Below, one piece after another: positions 11,367-18,185 of a DNA stretch of 22,094 nucleotides. The position numbers and the translations under genes are program-made. The DNA lies in IMG/VR virus record IMGVR_UViG_3300030060_002542, positions 1 to 22,094 of that record; one strand, 5' to 3'. Below the pieces are notes generated by a model, which worked only from the letters and a program-made list of their open reading frames with translations, did no database searches and was not told where the DNA came from. The DNA comes from a virus. The stretch's first letter is position 1. The number at the start of each line of letters is the position of its first letter.

Positions 11367-11717
11367 TTATTTTTTAGTTTTCTCTAATTCCTTTTGTAGA
11401 TTAGCTAAAGCTCTCCAAGCTACCTTTGTTGAATGACGAATACCATCATCATCAAATGTACCTGCTTGAAGTAAATGCCTAGTTAATGCATCTAATTCAT
11501 CCCCTGATTTAGACCTATCCCAATGTAATTCTTTATCAGGATTATGTTGATCGTTACCCACATAACTACATTTAGATATTTCTCTAATAGCATCAGGAAA
11601 GTATTTTAATACACCACTGTAAACTGGCATAGACTTTCTATCTTCTTTTGAAGTAACTATACCAGTATCATTTTGTACGTAAACCAAACCTGTTATTTCA
11701 TCTGTTACCACTCCCAT
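11367..11717 (-). CDS. dATP/dGTP diphosphohydrolase-like protein (DUF5664)
   Basis: A 116-residue protein matching the pattern of the phage family once called DUF5664, now described as dATP/dGTP diphosphohydrolase N-terminal domain: 'PVYSGVLKYFPDAIREISK' (31-49), 'GNDQHNPDKELHWDRSKSGDE' region (54-74) and 'DALTRHLLQAGTFDDDG' (76-92), with conserved His, Glu and Asp that would bind metal. The family includes MazZ-like enzymes that hydrolyse purine dNTPs. No PurZ-like synthetase or matching DNA polymerase is seen, so a role in 2-aminoadenine DNA is not supported here; nucleotide-pool control is the safer reading. It overlaps the upstream nuclease-like gene by 13 bases. Confidence 0.7.
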   Translation of the reverse strand: MGVVTDEITGLVYVQNDTGIVTSKEDRKSMPVYSGVLKYFPDAIREISKCSYVGNDQHNPDKELHWDRSKSGDELDALTRHLLQAGTFDDDGIRHSTKVAWRALANLQKELEKTKK

Positions 11718-12106
11718 AATACATCTGCTTCTTTAATTGATAAATATGTTATTTTCTTACTAACTATTGAATTGTCAGAAAAATGTGTTGTCTTTCTAAT
11801 GTCTTTCATTTGCCAATCAAGATACAACATTTTATTAATATTAAATCTATAGATACCTTTAGGTGTTGAATTTATGTACATTGGTGTTTCAAATGTAGAA
11901 TCACATTTTTTTCTAAGTGCATCGTATTTTATGTACTCTAAAATTAAAGTATCGTAATGTGTTTTTCTACATTTAAGTTCTATTCTATGGTTTAACATAT
12001 CATCGTAACAATCCCATTTACTCATAGGATCTGATGCCTTAACTAAATTGCTATATTCATTTTTTTGCAACCAATTAAATAAATCTTCTTCTACCCAGTT
12101 ATGCAT
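11705..12106 (-). CDS. Probable PD-(D/E)XK-type nuclease
   Basis: A 133-residue protein. 'KWDCYDDMLNHRIELKCRKTHYD' contains an Asp, then about 15 residues on an E-x-K (IELKCR), the spacing of a PD-(D/E)XK metal site; 'LEYIKYDAL' follows as the next helix and 'INSTPKGIYRFNIN' as a later strand. The size fits a minimal single-domain nuclease. It could process recombination intermediates together with the RusA and RecE-like enzymes encoded in the same unit. The family assignment is by motif only. It overlaps the upstream gene by 8 and the downstream gene by 13 bases. Confidence 0.5.
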   Translation of the reverse strand: MHNWVEEDLFNWLQKNEYSNLVKASDPMSKWDCYDDMLNHRIELKCRKTHYDTLILEYIKYDALRKKCDSTFETPMYINSTPKGIYRFNINKMLYLDWQMKDIRKTTHFSDNSIVSKKITYLSIKEADVLWEW

Positions 12107-12521
12107 TATAATGTATATAAATATCCTCTAGTTTCCTTAGCACATTATTTACAAAACAAGGTGAGCAACTTGTAGGTTCTACCTTTGGTGCTTTAGGAAA
12201 TACTCTACCATAAATATTAATTAAAGCAACTTGTTCATCTATGGTTATTTGCGATTTGTGTGCCTTAAAGTGTTTATCTAGGTAACTAAATTCATCTTCT
12301 GTTAAACATTGTGGTTTGATATAAGGAAACATTTGATTTAGCTTCTCTTTTCTTTCCTCACAACCACAGTCTTCACCAAGTATCCACTTAGCTACTTTAT
12401 CTATACCAGTAGCCTTAAATACTTTTTCTACAGTATCACCAAAACCTTTACTGGTCTTTTTTGCTTTTAAGGTACTCGTACCACTCTTCTCTAACTTCTG
12501 ATCTAATTTTTTCTTTGCCAT
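12099..12521 (-). CDS. Conserved phage protein of unknown function
   Basis: A 140-residue protein: a basic, Ser/Thr/Lys-rich N-terminal arm (residues 1-28), then 'GIDKVAKWILGEDCGCEERKEKLN' with a Cys-Gly-Cys pair, a single Cys in 'PQCLTEDEF', and near the end 'EPTSCSPCFVNNV' with two more Cys. The five cysteines suggest metal binding. I have an impression that this CGCEERK-type protein recurs in Bacteroidetes phages beside sigma-like genes, without known function. Its first 74 bases overlap the end of the sigma-like gene in another frame, a long overlap for this genome, so the true start could be a little further downstream. Confidence 0.65.
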   Translation of the reverse strand: MAKKKLDQKLEKSGTSTLKAKKTSKGFGDTVEKVFKATGIDKVAKWILGEDCGCEERKEKLNQMFPYIKPQCLTEDEFSYLDKHFKAHKSQITIDEQVALINIYGRVFPKAPKVEPTSCSPCFVNNVLRKLEDIYIHYNA

Positions 12522-12984
12522 TTTTTAGTGTATTAAATATTGAACTTAAACTTATTTTTGTAGCAGATGCTATTGTTCTCATAGACATTTGCTTTTTAAA
12601 ATGTATCTCCCAAAGTTTCTTATCATACCAATACCATTTCCCTACTATATCTTCTATTTTACTAATTAACTTATTGAAGGCATTTTCGTAGTCTTGCTTG
12701 TAAGTTTCATCAGTGCCTATATTATAATTATCTATAGGTAAATCTTTTTTTAGCTTATGATAACCTGATAGAAATAAATTACGTAGTGTTACATATACAT
12801 AGTATGTATTTACATTCTGTTTATCATACATTATCTTCTCTACGTTATCTACATATTTGGTTAGCCTTATGTACATACCTTGTACTAATTCATTTGCAGC
12901 ATCATCATCACATCCAAACGATTTTGCCATATGTATCCAGTCTTTATGTTTTTCTGCTAGTTTATCTATTAGTCTCCCCACCAC
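12448..12984 (-). CDS. Sigma-70-like transcription factor
   Basis: A 178-residue protein with a two-part layout like small sigma factors. The N-terminal part 'CDDDAANELVQGMYIRLTKYV' (25-45) resembles the core-binding helices of region 2, followed by 'TYYVYVTLRNLFLSGYHKLKK' as in region 2.3/2.4. The C-terminal part 'QMSMRTIASATKISLSSIFNTLKNGKEKI' resembles a region 4 helix-turn-helix. A role in directing host RNA polymerase to phage promoters is inferred. The start is a GTG (12984) overlapping the end of the upstream 56-residue gene; no ATG is close. An alternative is a plain HTH regulator. Confidence 0.6.
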   Translation of the reverse strand: MVGRLIDKLAEKHKDWIHMAKSFGCDDDAANELVQGMYIRLTKYVDNVEKIMYDKQNVNTYYVYVTLRNLFLSGYHKLKKDLPIDNYNIGTDETYKQDYENAFNKLISKIEDIVGKWYWYDKKLWEIHFKKQMSMRTIASATKISLSSIFNTLKNGKEKIRSEVREEWYEYLKSKKDQ

Positions 12985-13139
12985 CAGTGAAAAGATATAC
13001 CTACAATTCCTATAAAGAATTGTATCATATACTCTTTACTAAGATCATCAGGATGTGGGTCGTCTTCAGTTTTCATATCTGTATCCCAATAGTTAATGCC
13101 TACGCATAAACCATATATGGGAAAGAATTGTATATACAT
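12969..13139 (-). CDS. Small aromatic-rich protein (56 residues)
   Basis: The ATG at 13139 opens a 56-residue frame: a hydrophobic start (MYIQFFPIYGLCVGINYW), an acidic middle (DMKTEDDPHPDDLSKEY) and a hydrophobic end with three Trp in a row (IQFFIGIVGISFHWWWGD). The two hydrophobic flanks could sit in a membrane as a hairpin. It overlaps the sigma-like gene's GTG by 16 bases. I have seen similar short proteins beside RusA in flavobacterial phages; their function is unknown. Confidence 0.6.
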   Translation of the reverse strand: MYIQFFPIYGLCVGINYWDTDMKTEDDPHPDDLSKEYMIQFFIGIVGISFHWWWGD

Positions 13140-13144
13140 AATTT

Positions 13145-13552
13145 TCAGTCTTCGTTGTACTGTTTTACAACAGCTTCTATTCTAGGGTTTTCTCTATCTA
13201 TTCCTCCGTATCTACAAGTAATCTTTTTTACAGTTTTTGTATCATCACTGACAATACATCCACTAGATGTCATTGTATCCTGAAAGAATTTATCTACGAC
13301 TGATATTACGTTCATCAAATCTCTTACTCTGCTATCAGGTGCATAGTAAGTATAATCTACTTCTATCTCACTATTAAATTTAAAATCTAATCTCTTGCTT
13401 ACGTTTTCCTGAAATGTTTTTTTGATATCGTTGGAGACAAAGGTATTCCAATTTCTATATTGGTTTAGATTCAAATAGAATCTTCTTAGTCTTCTTTTGC
13501 CTATTGTTATTCTAATTGGCAGAAGAACTTTTATGTCCTTTTCTAAGTTCAT
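13145..13552 (-). CDS. RusA-like Holliday junction resolvase
   Basis: With the ATG at 13552 the product has 135 residues, the normal size for RusA. It contains the family signature: 'APDSRVRDLMNVISVVDKFFQD' region (71-92) with Asp73, Asp78, Asn81 and Asp87, then 'SGCIVSDDTKTVKKI' (97-111) with Asp103/104; the acidic residues form the metal site. It resolves four-way junctions made during recombination-dependent replication. An earlier in-frame start at 13609 would add 19 residues not typical of the family, so the inner ATG is preferred; it still overlaps the primase-helicase by 41 bases. Confidence 0.85.
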   Translation of the reverse strand: MNLEKDIKVLLPIRITIGKRRLRRFYLNLNQYRNWNTFVSNDIKKTFQENVSKRLDFKFNSEIEVDYTYYAPDSRVRDLMNVISVVDKFFQDTMTSSGCIVSDDTKTVKKITCRYGGIDRENPRIEAVVKQYNED

Positions 13553-15251
13553 CAATCTTCGTAAATGGTGTGGTTCCACCAAAGTAAAATCGTTGGCTTT
13601 TAATATCAAATTCTATATCTTTTATTTCCTGTGGAATTCCTACCAACTTCTGTTTCTTGATTTTCTGTGAACCAAAGATAGCTTTCTTTGATGAATAATC
13701 CAAAGCTCTCTCAGGTCTCCATATAAATAATACGTTATCTGCTTTGTCGGCAAACGTACCCCCACCCTTGATTCTATTACTATCAGGCTTTATATATTTA
13801 CCATTATCTTCTTTTGTTGGGGTTACTTGATGTGCCACTAAATGAACAGATATTTTATAATCTAATGCAAATCTTTTTAACTCAGACATAAATCTAGATA
13901 TATATAAATCTTCTCTTTCCCCTGACCTCATACGGTGTTGAACTGTATTATAGGGATCTATAATTAAACTACGTATACCTTTTGTCTTAACTAAAAATCT
14001 TGCCCTACTAAATATAGAACCTAACTCAAAATCAGCTCTAGGAAATATTATAAAGAAATGCTTCTTTACAAAATCCATAGCCTCTGTATATTCTTTTATA
14101 GACATCTGATTATTCTTATAAAAAGGATCAGATGTTTTACCTACATACATTTCTATGATATCATTAAAGAAATCATTTATTGGCATATTCTCAGGAGAAA
14201 ATACAGCAAACTTCCAACCATCGTGAAATGCTTTTAGTGTAGCTAATTGATTAAGAAATAAACTTTTTCCTTCGTTTTGATAACCAGTCCATATATTTAC
14301 CTCACCTATTCTCCAAGTCCAAGCATTATCTATTTCTCTTACATAGGTAGTAGAACCTCTTTCTTGCCCATTATGAAATCCATCTATCATAGACTCACCT
14401 ACATCTGATACAGAGAATATACCTTCCTTTTTAGGTCTTAAGGCACTTTTAAGACGATTTCTGAGACTTTCTACACCTTCGTGGACTAACACCTCATTTG
14501 CATCTTTATATGGCTTTAAATCGACTAATAAACATTTTTCTGATTCAAACCTACGTATTAGTTCTTTCTGCAAGTTTCTACCATTTTCATCTTCATCAGT
14601 GGCAATATAAATAATATCTGCATTTTTAAATATATCATAGCAATTAGTTAAGCATTCTAGTTTTTTATCTATGTTGCTATCTTTTGAATTTGGTGCTCCC
14701 ATATTTACAGATGTATGAGATGTAATACCTGCAACTTCCCAAGACAAAGAATCTATTTCACCTTCACATATAACTATTGTTTTCTGATCTACACAATTAT
14801 CATAGTTATAGATAATAGATTCAGCATCTTTAGATTGCGTAAAGCTTTTACCATCTATACCTCTAGTTTTATAATTTATAATCTGACCATCTTTAAAGTA
14901 TGGAAACAAAATACTTTTGTCATTTCTTGTAGAAACTATCTTATTGTTTTTTATAACCTCTTCAGTAATACCTCTATCTGTTAAAAATGATTTACCCTTA
15001 CTTGTAAGAGAAATCATATTAGACTTAGATGGTTTTTTGTATATTTTTGTTATTGGCATTATTTCTATATTATCTTTTATTTTTCCTTTCCAACCACATT
15101 TATGGCAATAAAAAAGTCCTTGTGTTGAATTTACAGATAAGCAAGTATCTTTATAATTTTGTTTACCTAGTTTTATACAATTAGGACAGCGTAACTTTTG
15201 TTGATCCTTATTGTGATTTACACTTATACCTAAATCTAAAAATGATTGCAT
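13512..15251 (-). CDS. Primase-helicase (T7 gp4-like)
   Basis: A 579-residue replication protein with domains in the order of T7 gp4: an N-terminal zinc-binding domain (Cys22, Cys25, Cys49, Cys52); a TOPRIM primase domain with 'VICEGEIDSLSWE' (160-172) and 'IYIATDEDENGRNL' (214-227); and a C-terminal RecA-type hexameric helicase with Walker A 'GYQNEGKS' (323-330), 'FAVFSPENMP', Walker B-like 'SLIIDPYN' and 'VHLVAHQ'. It should unwind the fork and prime the lagging strand. No replicative polymerase accompanies it in the window. The start ATG at 15251 follows an AT-rich run. Its 3' end overlaps the RusA gene. Confidence 0.95.
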   Translation of the reverse strand: MQSFLDLGISVNHNKDQQKLRCPNCIKLGKQNYKDTCLSVNSTQGLFYCHKCGWKGKIKDNIEIMPITKIYKKPSKSNMISLTSKGKSFLTDRGITEEVIKNNKIVSTRNDKSILFPYFKDGQIINYKTRGIDGKSFTQSKDAESIIYNYDNCVDQKTIVICEGEIDSLSWEVAGITSHTSVNMGAPNSKDSNIDKKLECLTNCYDIFKNADIIYIATDEDENGRNLQKELIRRFESEKCLLVDLKPYKDANEVLVHEGVESLRNRLKSALRPKKEGIFSVSDVGESMIDGFHNGQERGSTTYVREIDNAWTWRIGEVNIWTGYQNEGKSLFLNQLATLKAFHDGWKFAVFSPENMPINDFFNDIIEMYVGKTSDPFYKNNQMSIKEYTEAMDFVKKHFFIIFPRADFELGSIFSRARFLVKTKGIRSLIIDPYNTVQHRMRSGEREDLYISRFMSELKRFALDYKISVHLVAHQVTPTKEDNGKYIKPDSNRIKGGGTFADKADNVLFIWRPERALDYSSKKAIFGSQKIKKQKLVGIPQEIKDIEFDIKSQRFYFGGTTPFTKIDELRKGHKSSSAN

Positions 15252-15279
15252 ATATATATTATATATATAATTATATTAT

Positions 15280-15591
15280 TTATTTATTTTTATGTATAAT
15301 ATTGTTATGATATGTCGCTTTGACAGTTGGAGTAACATAAATCTTTCTACTCTTACCATACTTACCTGTACTTCTAGTTACCCTTTTTATTAGTTCCTTT
15401 TCCTCTAATCTATTTAAAATTCTATATAGAGTTCTATCGTGTATTTTTAATGTATCTGACATATGGCTATTTGATGCAAAACAATATTCTTTTTTATCAA
15501 GTGAGCATAAGTAAGATAAAACAGAAGACTCCTTAATTGATAAGGAGTCATCTAGATTTAATTGTACATTTACAAATTTTGTTTTAGTCAT
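15280..15591 (-). CDS. Winged-helix (HTH) DNA-binding protein
   Basis: A 103-residue basic protein with a helix-turn-helix of the winged type: 'SIKESSVLSYLCSLDKKEYCF' as first helices, 'MSDTLKIHDRTLYRILNRLEE' (about 44-64) as turn and recognition helix, then a basic wing (KRVTRSTGKYGKSRKIYVTP). It resembles HTH_36-type replication or transcription proteins. Located between the SSB-like and primase-helicase genes, it may load the helicase or regulate this unit; the sequence does not decide. The gap to the primase-helicase is 28 AT-rich bases. Confidence 0.7.
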   Translation of the reverse strand: MTKTKFVNVQLNLDDSLSIKESSVLSYLCSLDKKEYCFASNSHMSDTLKIHDRTLYRILNRLEEKELIKRVTRSTGKYGKSRKIYVTPTVKATYHNNIIHKNK

Positions 15592-15602
15592 AGCTTAAGT
15601 TT

Positions 15603-15863
15603 TTAGAATGGTAAACCATCTCCTGCACTTACAGGTTTTTTATTGTCTTTCGCTTTGCTTGGATCATAGTCATTAATCCATACAGTATGTGTTTTACCAT
15701 ACTGGTCCGTTTCCTTCTTCTTACCCACTGTAAGACGAATGTATTCCTCACCATTATATTCAAAAAAGTGATCTTTTATTTTACTTTTAGTTAGTGATAT
15801 GTTTATATAGTAATCACCATTTTGTCTGCCATTTCCGACAAACTTTCTTTCATTGTTGTCCAT
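15603..15863 (-). CDS. Single-stranded DNA-binding-like protein
   Basis: An 86-residue protein with strand-rich sequence (DYYINISLTKSKIKDHFFEY; EEYIRLTVGKKKETDQYGKT; VWIND) and the C-terminal tip GDGLPF, similar to the acidic-hydrophobic tip of bacterial SSB through which partner proteins bind. It lies between the ERF annealing protein and the HTH protein, right where phages place an SSB. It is shorter than a typical bacterial SSB (usually over 110), so it may be a divergent or minimal OB-fold protein. Confidence in the role is moderate. Confidence 0.65.
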   Translation of the reverse strand: MDNNERKFVGNGRQNGDYYINISLTKSKIKDHFFEYNGEEYIRLTVGKKKETDQYGKTHTVWINDYDPSKAKDNKKPVSAGDGLPF

Positions 15864-15870
15864 ATTATAT

Positions 15871-16425
15871 TTATTGAGTTAATAATTTTTCTACTGTTGA
15901 ATTTACCTTGTATTTTGTTTTTACTTCTTCCATTGTAAATCCTTTACCTAATGCTTCCTTTACTTTATTAAAGGCTTCTGTACCTTTTTTTAATTCAGGC
16001 ATAGCATCTATAGTCTTAGGCATAGTTTTATCGTGTGTATTTGTAGCATCTGCATCTTTGGTATCATCAATTAAGAATAAACCATTTAATGCATACTTTC
16101 TAGCATAACTAGAACTACTACCAAAAGATTGCGATACATCCATCCCTTTTCTATTAAAATCTATACCTGCTTGTGCAGAAACCCAAACCTCTTGTTTGCC
16201 ATCGGTTATTCTTGCAGTAGCATTTACATAAGTATGATTACAATTATCTAAATTTATAATTTCATCTGTGATAGTTAAAACCAACTTATGTTTTGTAAGC
16301 AGTGGTTTTACTGCTTCTAATATATCTTCACAACTACGGTAATTATATCTACCAAAGCTGTTTCTTTGATTTTTAGGTGCTTTCAGTCTCCCCTGAATGT
16401 CTACCAGTTTTTCGTATATTGTCAT
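15871..16425 (-). CDS. ERF-family single-strand annealing protein
   Basis: A 184-residue ERF-type recombinase: 'MTIYEKLVDIQGRLKAPKNQ' and 'GRYNYRSCEDILEAVKPLL' (24-42) are the hallmark N-terminal stretch, followed by 'ATARITDG' and 'QSFGSSSSYARKYALNGLFLI' (about 106-126), the conserved G-S--SYarRYal-glf motif, and 'DDTKDADA'. The C-terminus is a small helical domain. It anneals strands exposed by the RecE-like nuclease. I chose the ATG at 16425 and not the in-frame TTG at 16458, because the 33 bases between are the promoter; transcription is predicted to begin on the ATG itself, giving a leaderless mRNA. It heads the unit that runs to terL. Confidence 0.9.
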   Translation of the reverse strand: MTIYEKLVDIQGRLKAPKNQRNSFGRYNYRSCEDILEAVKPLLTKHKLVLTITDEIINLDNCNHTYVNATARITDGKQEVWVSAQAGIDFNRKGMDVSQSFGSSSSYARKYALNGLFLIDDTKDADATNTHDKTMPKTIDAMPELKKGTEAFNKVKEALGKGFTMEEVKTKYKVNSTVEKLLTQ

Positions 16426-16429
16426 AATG

Positions 16430-16459
16430 CAAATATAATAAAAAATTACAACTGACAAA
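16430..16459 (-). promoter_or_regulatory. Promoter of the replication/packaging unit
   Basis: TTTG (16459-16456, extended to TTTGTCAGTTG) is followed after 18 bases by a perfect TATATTTG (16437-16430). The box ends four bases before the ERF ATG, so the predicted start coincides with the start codon. Confidence 0.85.
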
Positions 16460-16465
16460 ATGTAT

Positions 16466-16494
16466 AAAAAAAGAGAGCTTAATTAAAAGCTCTC
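16466..16494 (-). terminator. Terminator of the late/lysis unit
   Basis: GAGAGCTT and AAGCTCTC form a perfect 8-bp stem with a six-base loop; seven T follow on the minus strand. It separates the lysis genes from the ERF promoter only six bases away. The 100 bases between it and the stop at 16595 hold no gene; they include a small inverted repeat (TTGTTA-A-TAACAA, 16569-16581). Confidence 0.85.
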
Positions 16495-16594
16495 ATAGGA
16501 AAAACGTAAAAACAAAAGGAGATAAATCCATCCCAAAGGTATATATAAAATTACTTGGTGTTGACAGATTGTTAATAACAAATAAATTCTTCTG

Positions 16595-16732
16595 TTATCG
16601 CTTTCCTTGACCCCTATATTTCTTTTTATATATCTTACTAGACTTTAAACCGCTAGATTTACTCTTTGCGTGTACGTTTGGTCTTTTTACTTTATTTTTT
16701 TTTCTATATACAAATGCAGCTTGACGTGCCAT
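16595..16732 (-). CDS. Tiny highly basic protein (45 residues)
   Basis: The ATG at 16732 shares a base with the holin stop (TAATG). The 45-residue product begins MARQAAFVYRKKNK and is almost one-third Lys/Arg, with Ser and Tyr and no acidic residue, ending YRGQGKR. Charge alone suggests binding to nucleic acid or to cell-wall polyanions. I recall similar short basic proteins near the end of lysis blocks in flavobacterial phages, but no function is known to me. It is the last gene of the late unit. Confidence 0.65.
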   Translation of the reverse strand: MARQAAFVYRKKNKVKRPNVHAKSKSSGLKSSKIYKKKYRGQGKR

Positions 16733-17145
16733 TATTTATGATGTTTGTTGCCAATTATTTTTTCTGCACCTCTAGATCCAAAGTAACCTAAAAATACAAT
16801 AGTCAGTAATTCTTTTATTACTGATAATTCTTCTAATTGTAAATACCATCCTATAACAAATGCTACAGTTAAAAATACAAGTGTAAGTGGTCTGACGTTT
16901 TTAGCTAACCAACTACTACTGGCAGAATCAGCTACCCATCTTTTTGTTATGCCATCAAATTCGTGTATTTCTTGTTCTAGCTTTTTAAGTGCAACTTGTT
17001 TATCACCATCAGACATTTCTGACCCACCAATGAGAGTACGAACAATATTACCAGCAGGGGAATCACTAGCGAGACTGGTGACGACATTTGGGATTTTCTC
17101 AAGTAAGAATCTTCCAACCTTTGTATCTTTAAATTTCTTTTTCAT
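16732..17145 (-). CDS. Holin of the 3-TM type
   Basis: A 137-residue protein with a basic N-terminus (MKKKFKDTKVGRFLLEKI), an amphipathic section (VTSLASDSPAGNIVRTLIGG; KLEQEIHEFDGITKRWVADS), then 'WLAKNVRPLTLVFLTVAFVI' and 'ELLTIVFLGYFGSRGAEKI', two clear membrane spans with a short Lys/His tail. The K-W-x-D-S...NVRPL-l--l pattern matches the family described as '3TM holin' for gene-transfer-agent-type release. It would open the inner membrane to let the M15 peptidase reach the wall. It begins 23 bases after that gene's stop. Confidence 0.8.
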   Translation of the reverse strand: MKKKFKDTKVGRFLLEKIPNVVTSLASDSPAGNIVRTLIGGSEMSDGDKQVALKKLEQEIHEFDGITKRWVADSASSSWLAKNVRPLTLVFLTVAFVIGWYLQLEELSVIKELLTIVFLGYFGSRGAEKIIGNKHHK

Positions 17146-17168
17146 CGGTTAATGTGCTTCCTACAGTA

Positions 17169-17546
17169 TTAGTACAACCAGAGAGCATCCACTTTGTTTG
17201 GGTCGTTGTCAACGTGAATGAAGGATTTTGCCACTCCAAGTCTAGTGAATCCTGCCGTGATAAGGCTTCTAACAATAATCTCTCTATTATTCGAATTTTT
17301 ACAGGCAATGTCCGCAGCGAATCCATACAGGTGTGAGCTTCCCCTATTCCAGTTAGTTTTAGGCACTCCTCCCACCTTAAAATTGTGAGTCTCGCTTCTA
17401 TATCCTGAGTTAATTTTAAAGGATATTCCTGCGATTTCTCTTGCTTTGTCCAGCATCCGTAAGAAATTATGATCCATATTAACACCACTATTCTCTTGGT
17501 CAGGACTGTCAAATTCAGATAATTCAAAATATTTAAGTTTAATCAT
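17169..17546 (-). CDS. M15-family peptidase endolysin
   Basis: A 125-residue single-domain zinc peptidase. 'FKINSGYRSETHN' (43-55) is the S-G-yRs motif, 'GSSHLYGFAADI' (69-80) is the SxHxxGxAxD motif with zinc ligands His72 and Asp79, and 'FIHVDND' (109-115) supplies the third ligand His111 and catalytic Asp113. This matches peptidase M15 (M15_3) enzymes that cut cell-wall peptides, as in many phage endolysins. No signal peptide is seen, so release depends on the adjacent holin. The start overlaps the 39-residue membrane gene by ATGA. Confidence 0.9.
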   Translation of the reverse strand: MIKLKYFELSEFDSPDQENSGVNMDHNFLRMLDKAREIAGISFKINSGYRSETHNFKVGGVPKTNWNRGSSHLYGFAADIACKNSNNREIIVRSLITAGFTRLGVAKSFIHVDNDPNKVDALWLY

Positions 17547-17662
17547 TTTATTAAATAAGTGATAACATACAGAAATGTAATTACAAACATAACTGTTACC
17601 ATCTTTGTTGTTAAATCTAATTTATTCCAATTAGATACTAAATAATCTTTTATCTTTTTCAT
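17543..17662 (-). CDS. Small membrane protein in lysis block (39 residues)
   Basis: The ATG at 17662 (ATGA overlap) opens 39 residues: a basic start ([14 protein letters not shown]) and one membrane span ([18 protein letters not shown]), inside-out topology like a small holin partner or antiholin. It is coupled by ATGA to the peptidase. Role inferred from location only. Confidence 0.6.
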   Translation of the reverse strand: MKKIKDYLVSNWNKLDLTTKMVTVMFVITFLYVITYLIK

Positions 17663-18042
17663 TTCTTTACGTTTTTACGCAAGTCATCTATGTAGAAAGA
17701 ACTCATAAGAGATAATTTATCTATAGAATCTTCTTGCATTTTTATTATCATATGTTCTAAGCTATCTTTCTGAGATACCAACATATCTACTCTAGCTTCT
17801 AAAGTGCTTATCTTTTTCTTTGCACTTTCTAATTCATCAGGATTTCTACCTGTAATTGTTGATATAATCATAGCTACACTAGCAGCTATCATACCAATTA
17901 ATGTGTTTACAATACTAGCATTTTCTTCAGGTATAGTGTATTCTGTTAAGTATACAAGTATACCTACTATAAGAAAGAATACAAGTAAAGCACCTGAGAA
18001 ATGCAATAAAAATCTAAATGTTCCGTTTTGTGGTATGGTCAT
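17659..18042 (-). CDS. Membrane plus coiled-coil protein, spanin/holin-like
   Basis: A 127-residue protein with two membrane spans (about residues 12-30, [20 protein letters not shown] region, and about 44-62, '[19 protein letters not shown]') and then a long coiled coil ([37 protein letters not shown]) ending in a basic tail. A membrane anchor plus periplasmic coiled coil is the layout of an inner-membrane spanin, though those have one span; a two-span holin with a long tail is the alternative. It lies in the lysis block with ATGA overlaps on both sides. Confidence 0.6.
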   Translation of the reverse strand: MTIPQNGTFRFLLHFSGALLVFFLIVGILVYLTEYTIPEENASIVNTLIGMIAASVAMIISTITGRNPDELESAKKKISTLEARVDMLVSQKDSLEHMIIKMQEDSIDKLSLMSSFYIDDLRKNVKK

Positions 18043-18185
18043 TTTGTCTTTTGATATATTTGGATTATTACTAATATAATTGTGAGGATCAGAACAGAAG
18101 TTTGTAAGTACATATTAACTTGTGGCATTGAACTAAATATTAATGCAAATGCTGAAAGTCCATATGTTCTTAAATCTGTTATCAT
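18039..18185 (-). CDS. Small membrane protein in lysis block (48 residues)
   Basis: The ATG at 18185 (ATGA overlap with the gene before, and again with the gene after) gives 48 residues: a weakly hydrophobic N-terminal segment ([11 protein letters not shown]) and a strong span ([15 protein letters not shown]) with a basic end (QKTK). It is the first of four consecutive small membrane genes, presumably part of the holin/spanin set. Confidence 0.6.
   Translation of the reverse strand: MITDLRTYGLSAFALIFSSMPQVNMYLQTSVLILTIILVIIQIYQKTK

Noticed and set aside
16426-16458. N-terminal extension of the ERF protein from a TTG
   Set aside because: Those bases are a complete promoter, and the ERF family begins at the later ATG.
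16535-16542. TACCTTTG box on the minus strand between the basic 45-residue gene and the late terminator
   Set aside because: There is no -33 TTG and only a 12-codon frame follows before the terminator.
17129-17527. Overlapping minus-strand frame within the M15 peptidase, with an LSGC lipobox-like stretch near its end
   Set aside because: The peptidase frame is clearly real over the same bases; the lipobox would leave a peptide of about 19 residues, too short for a spanin.
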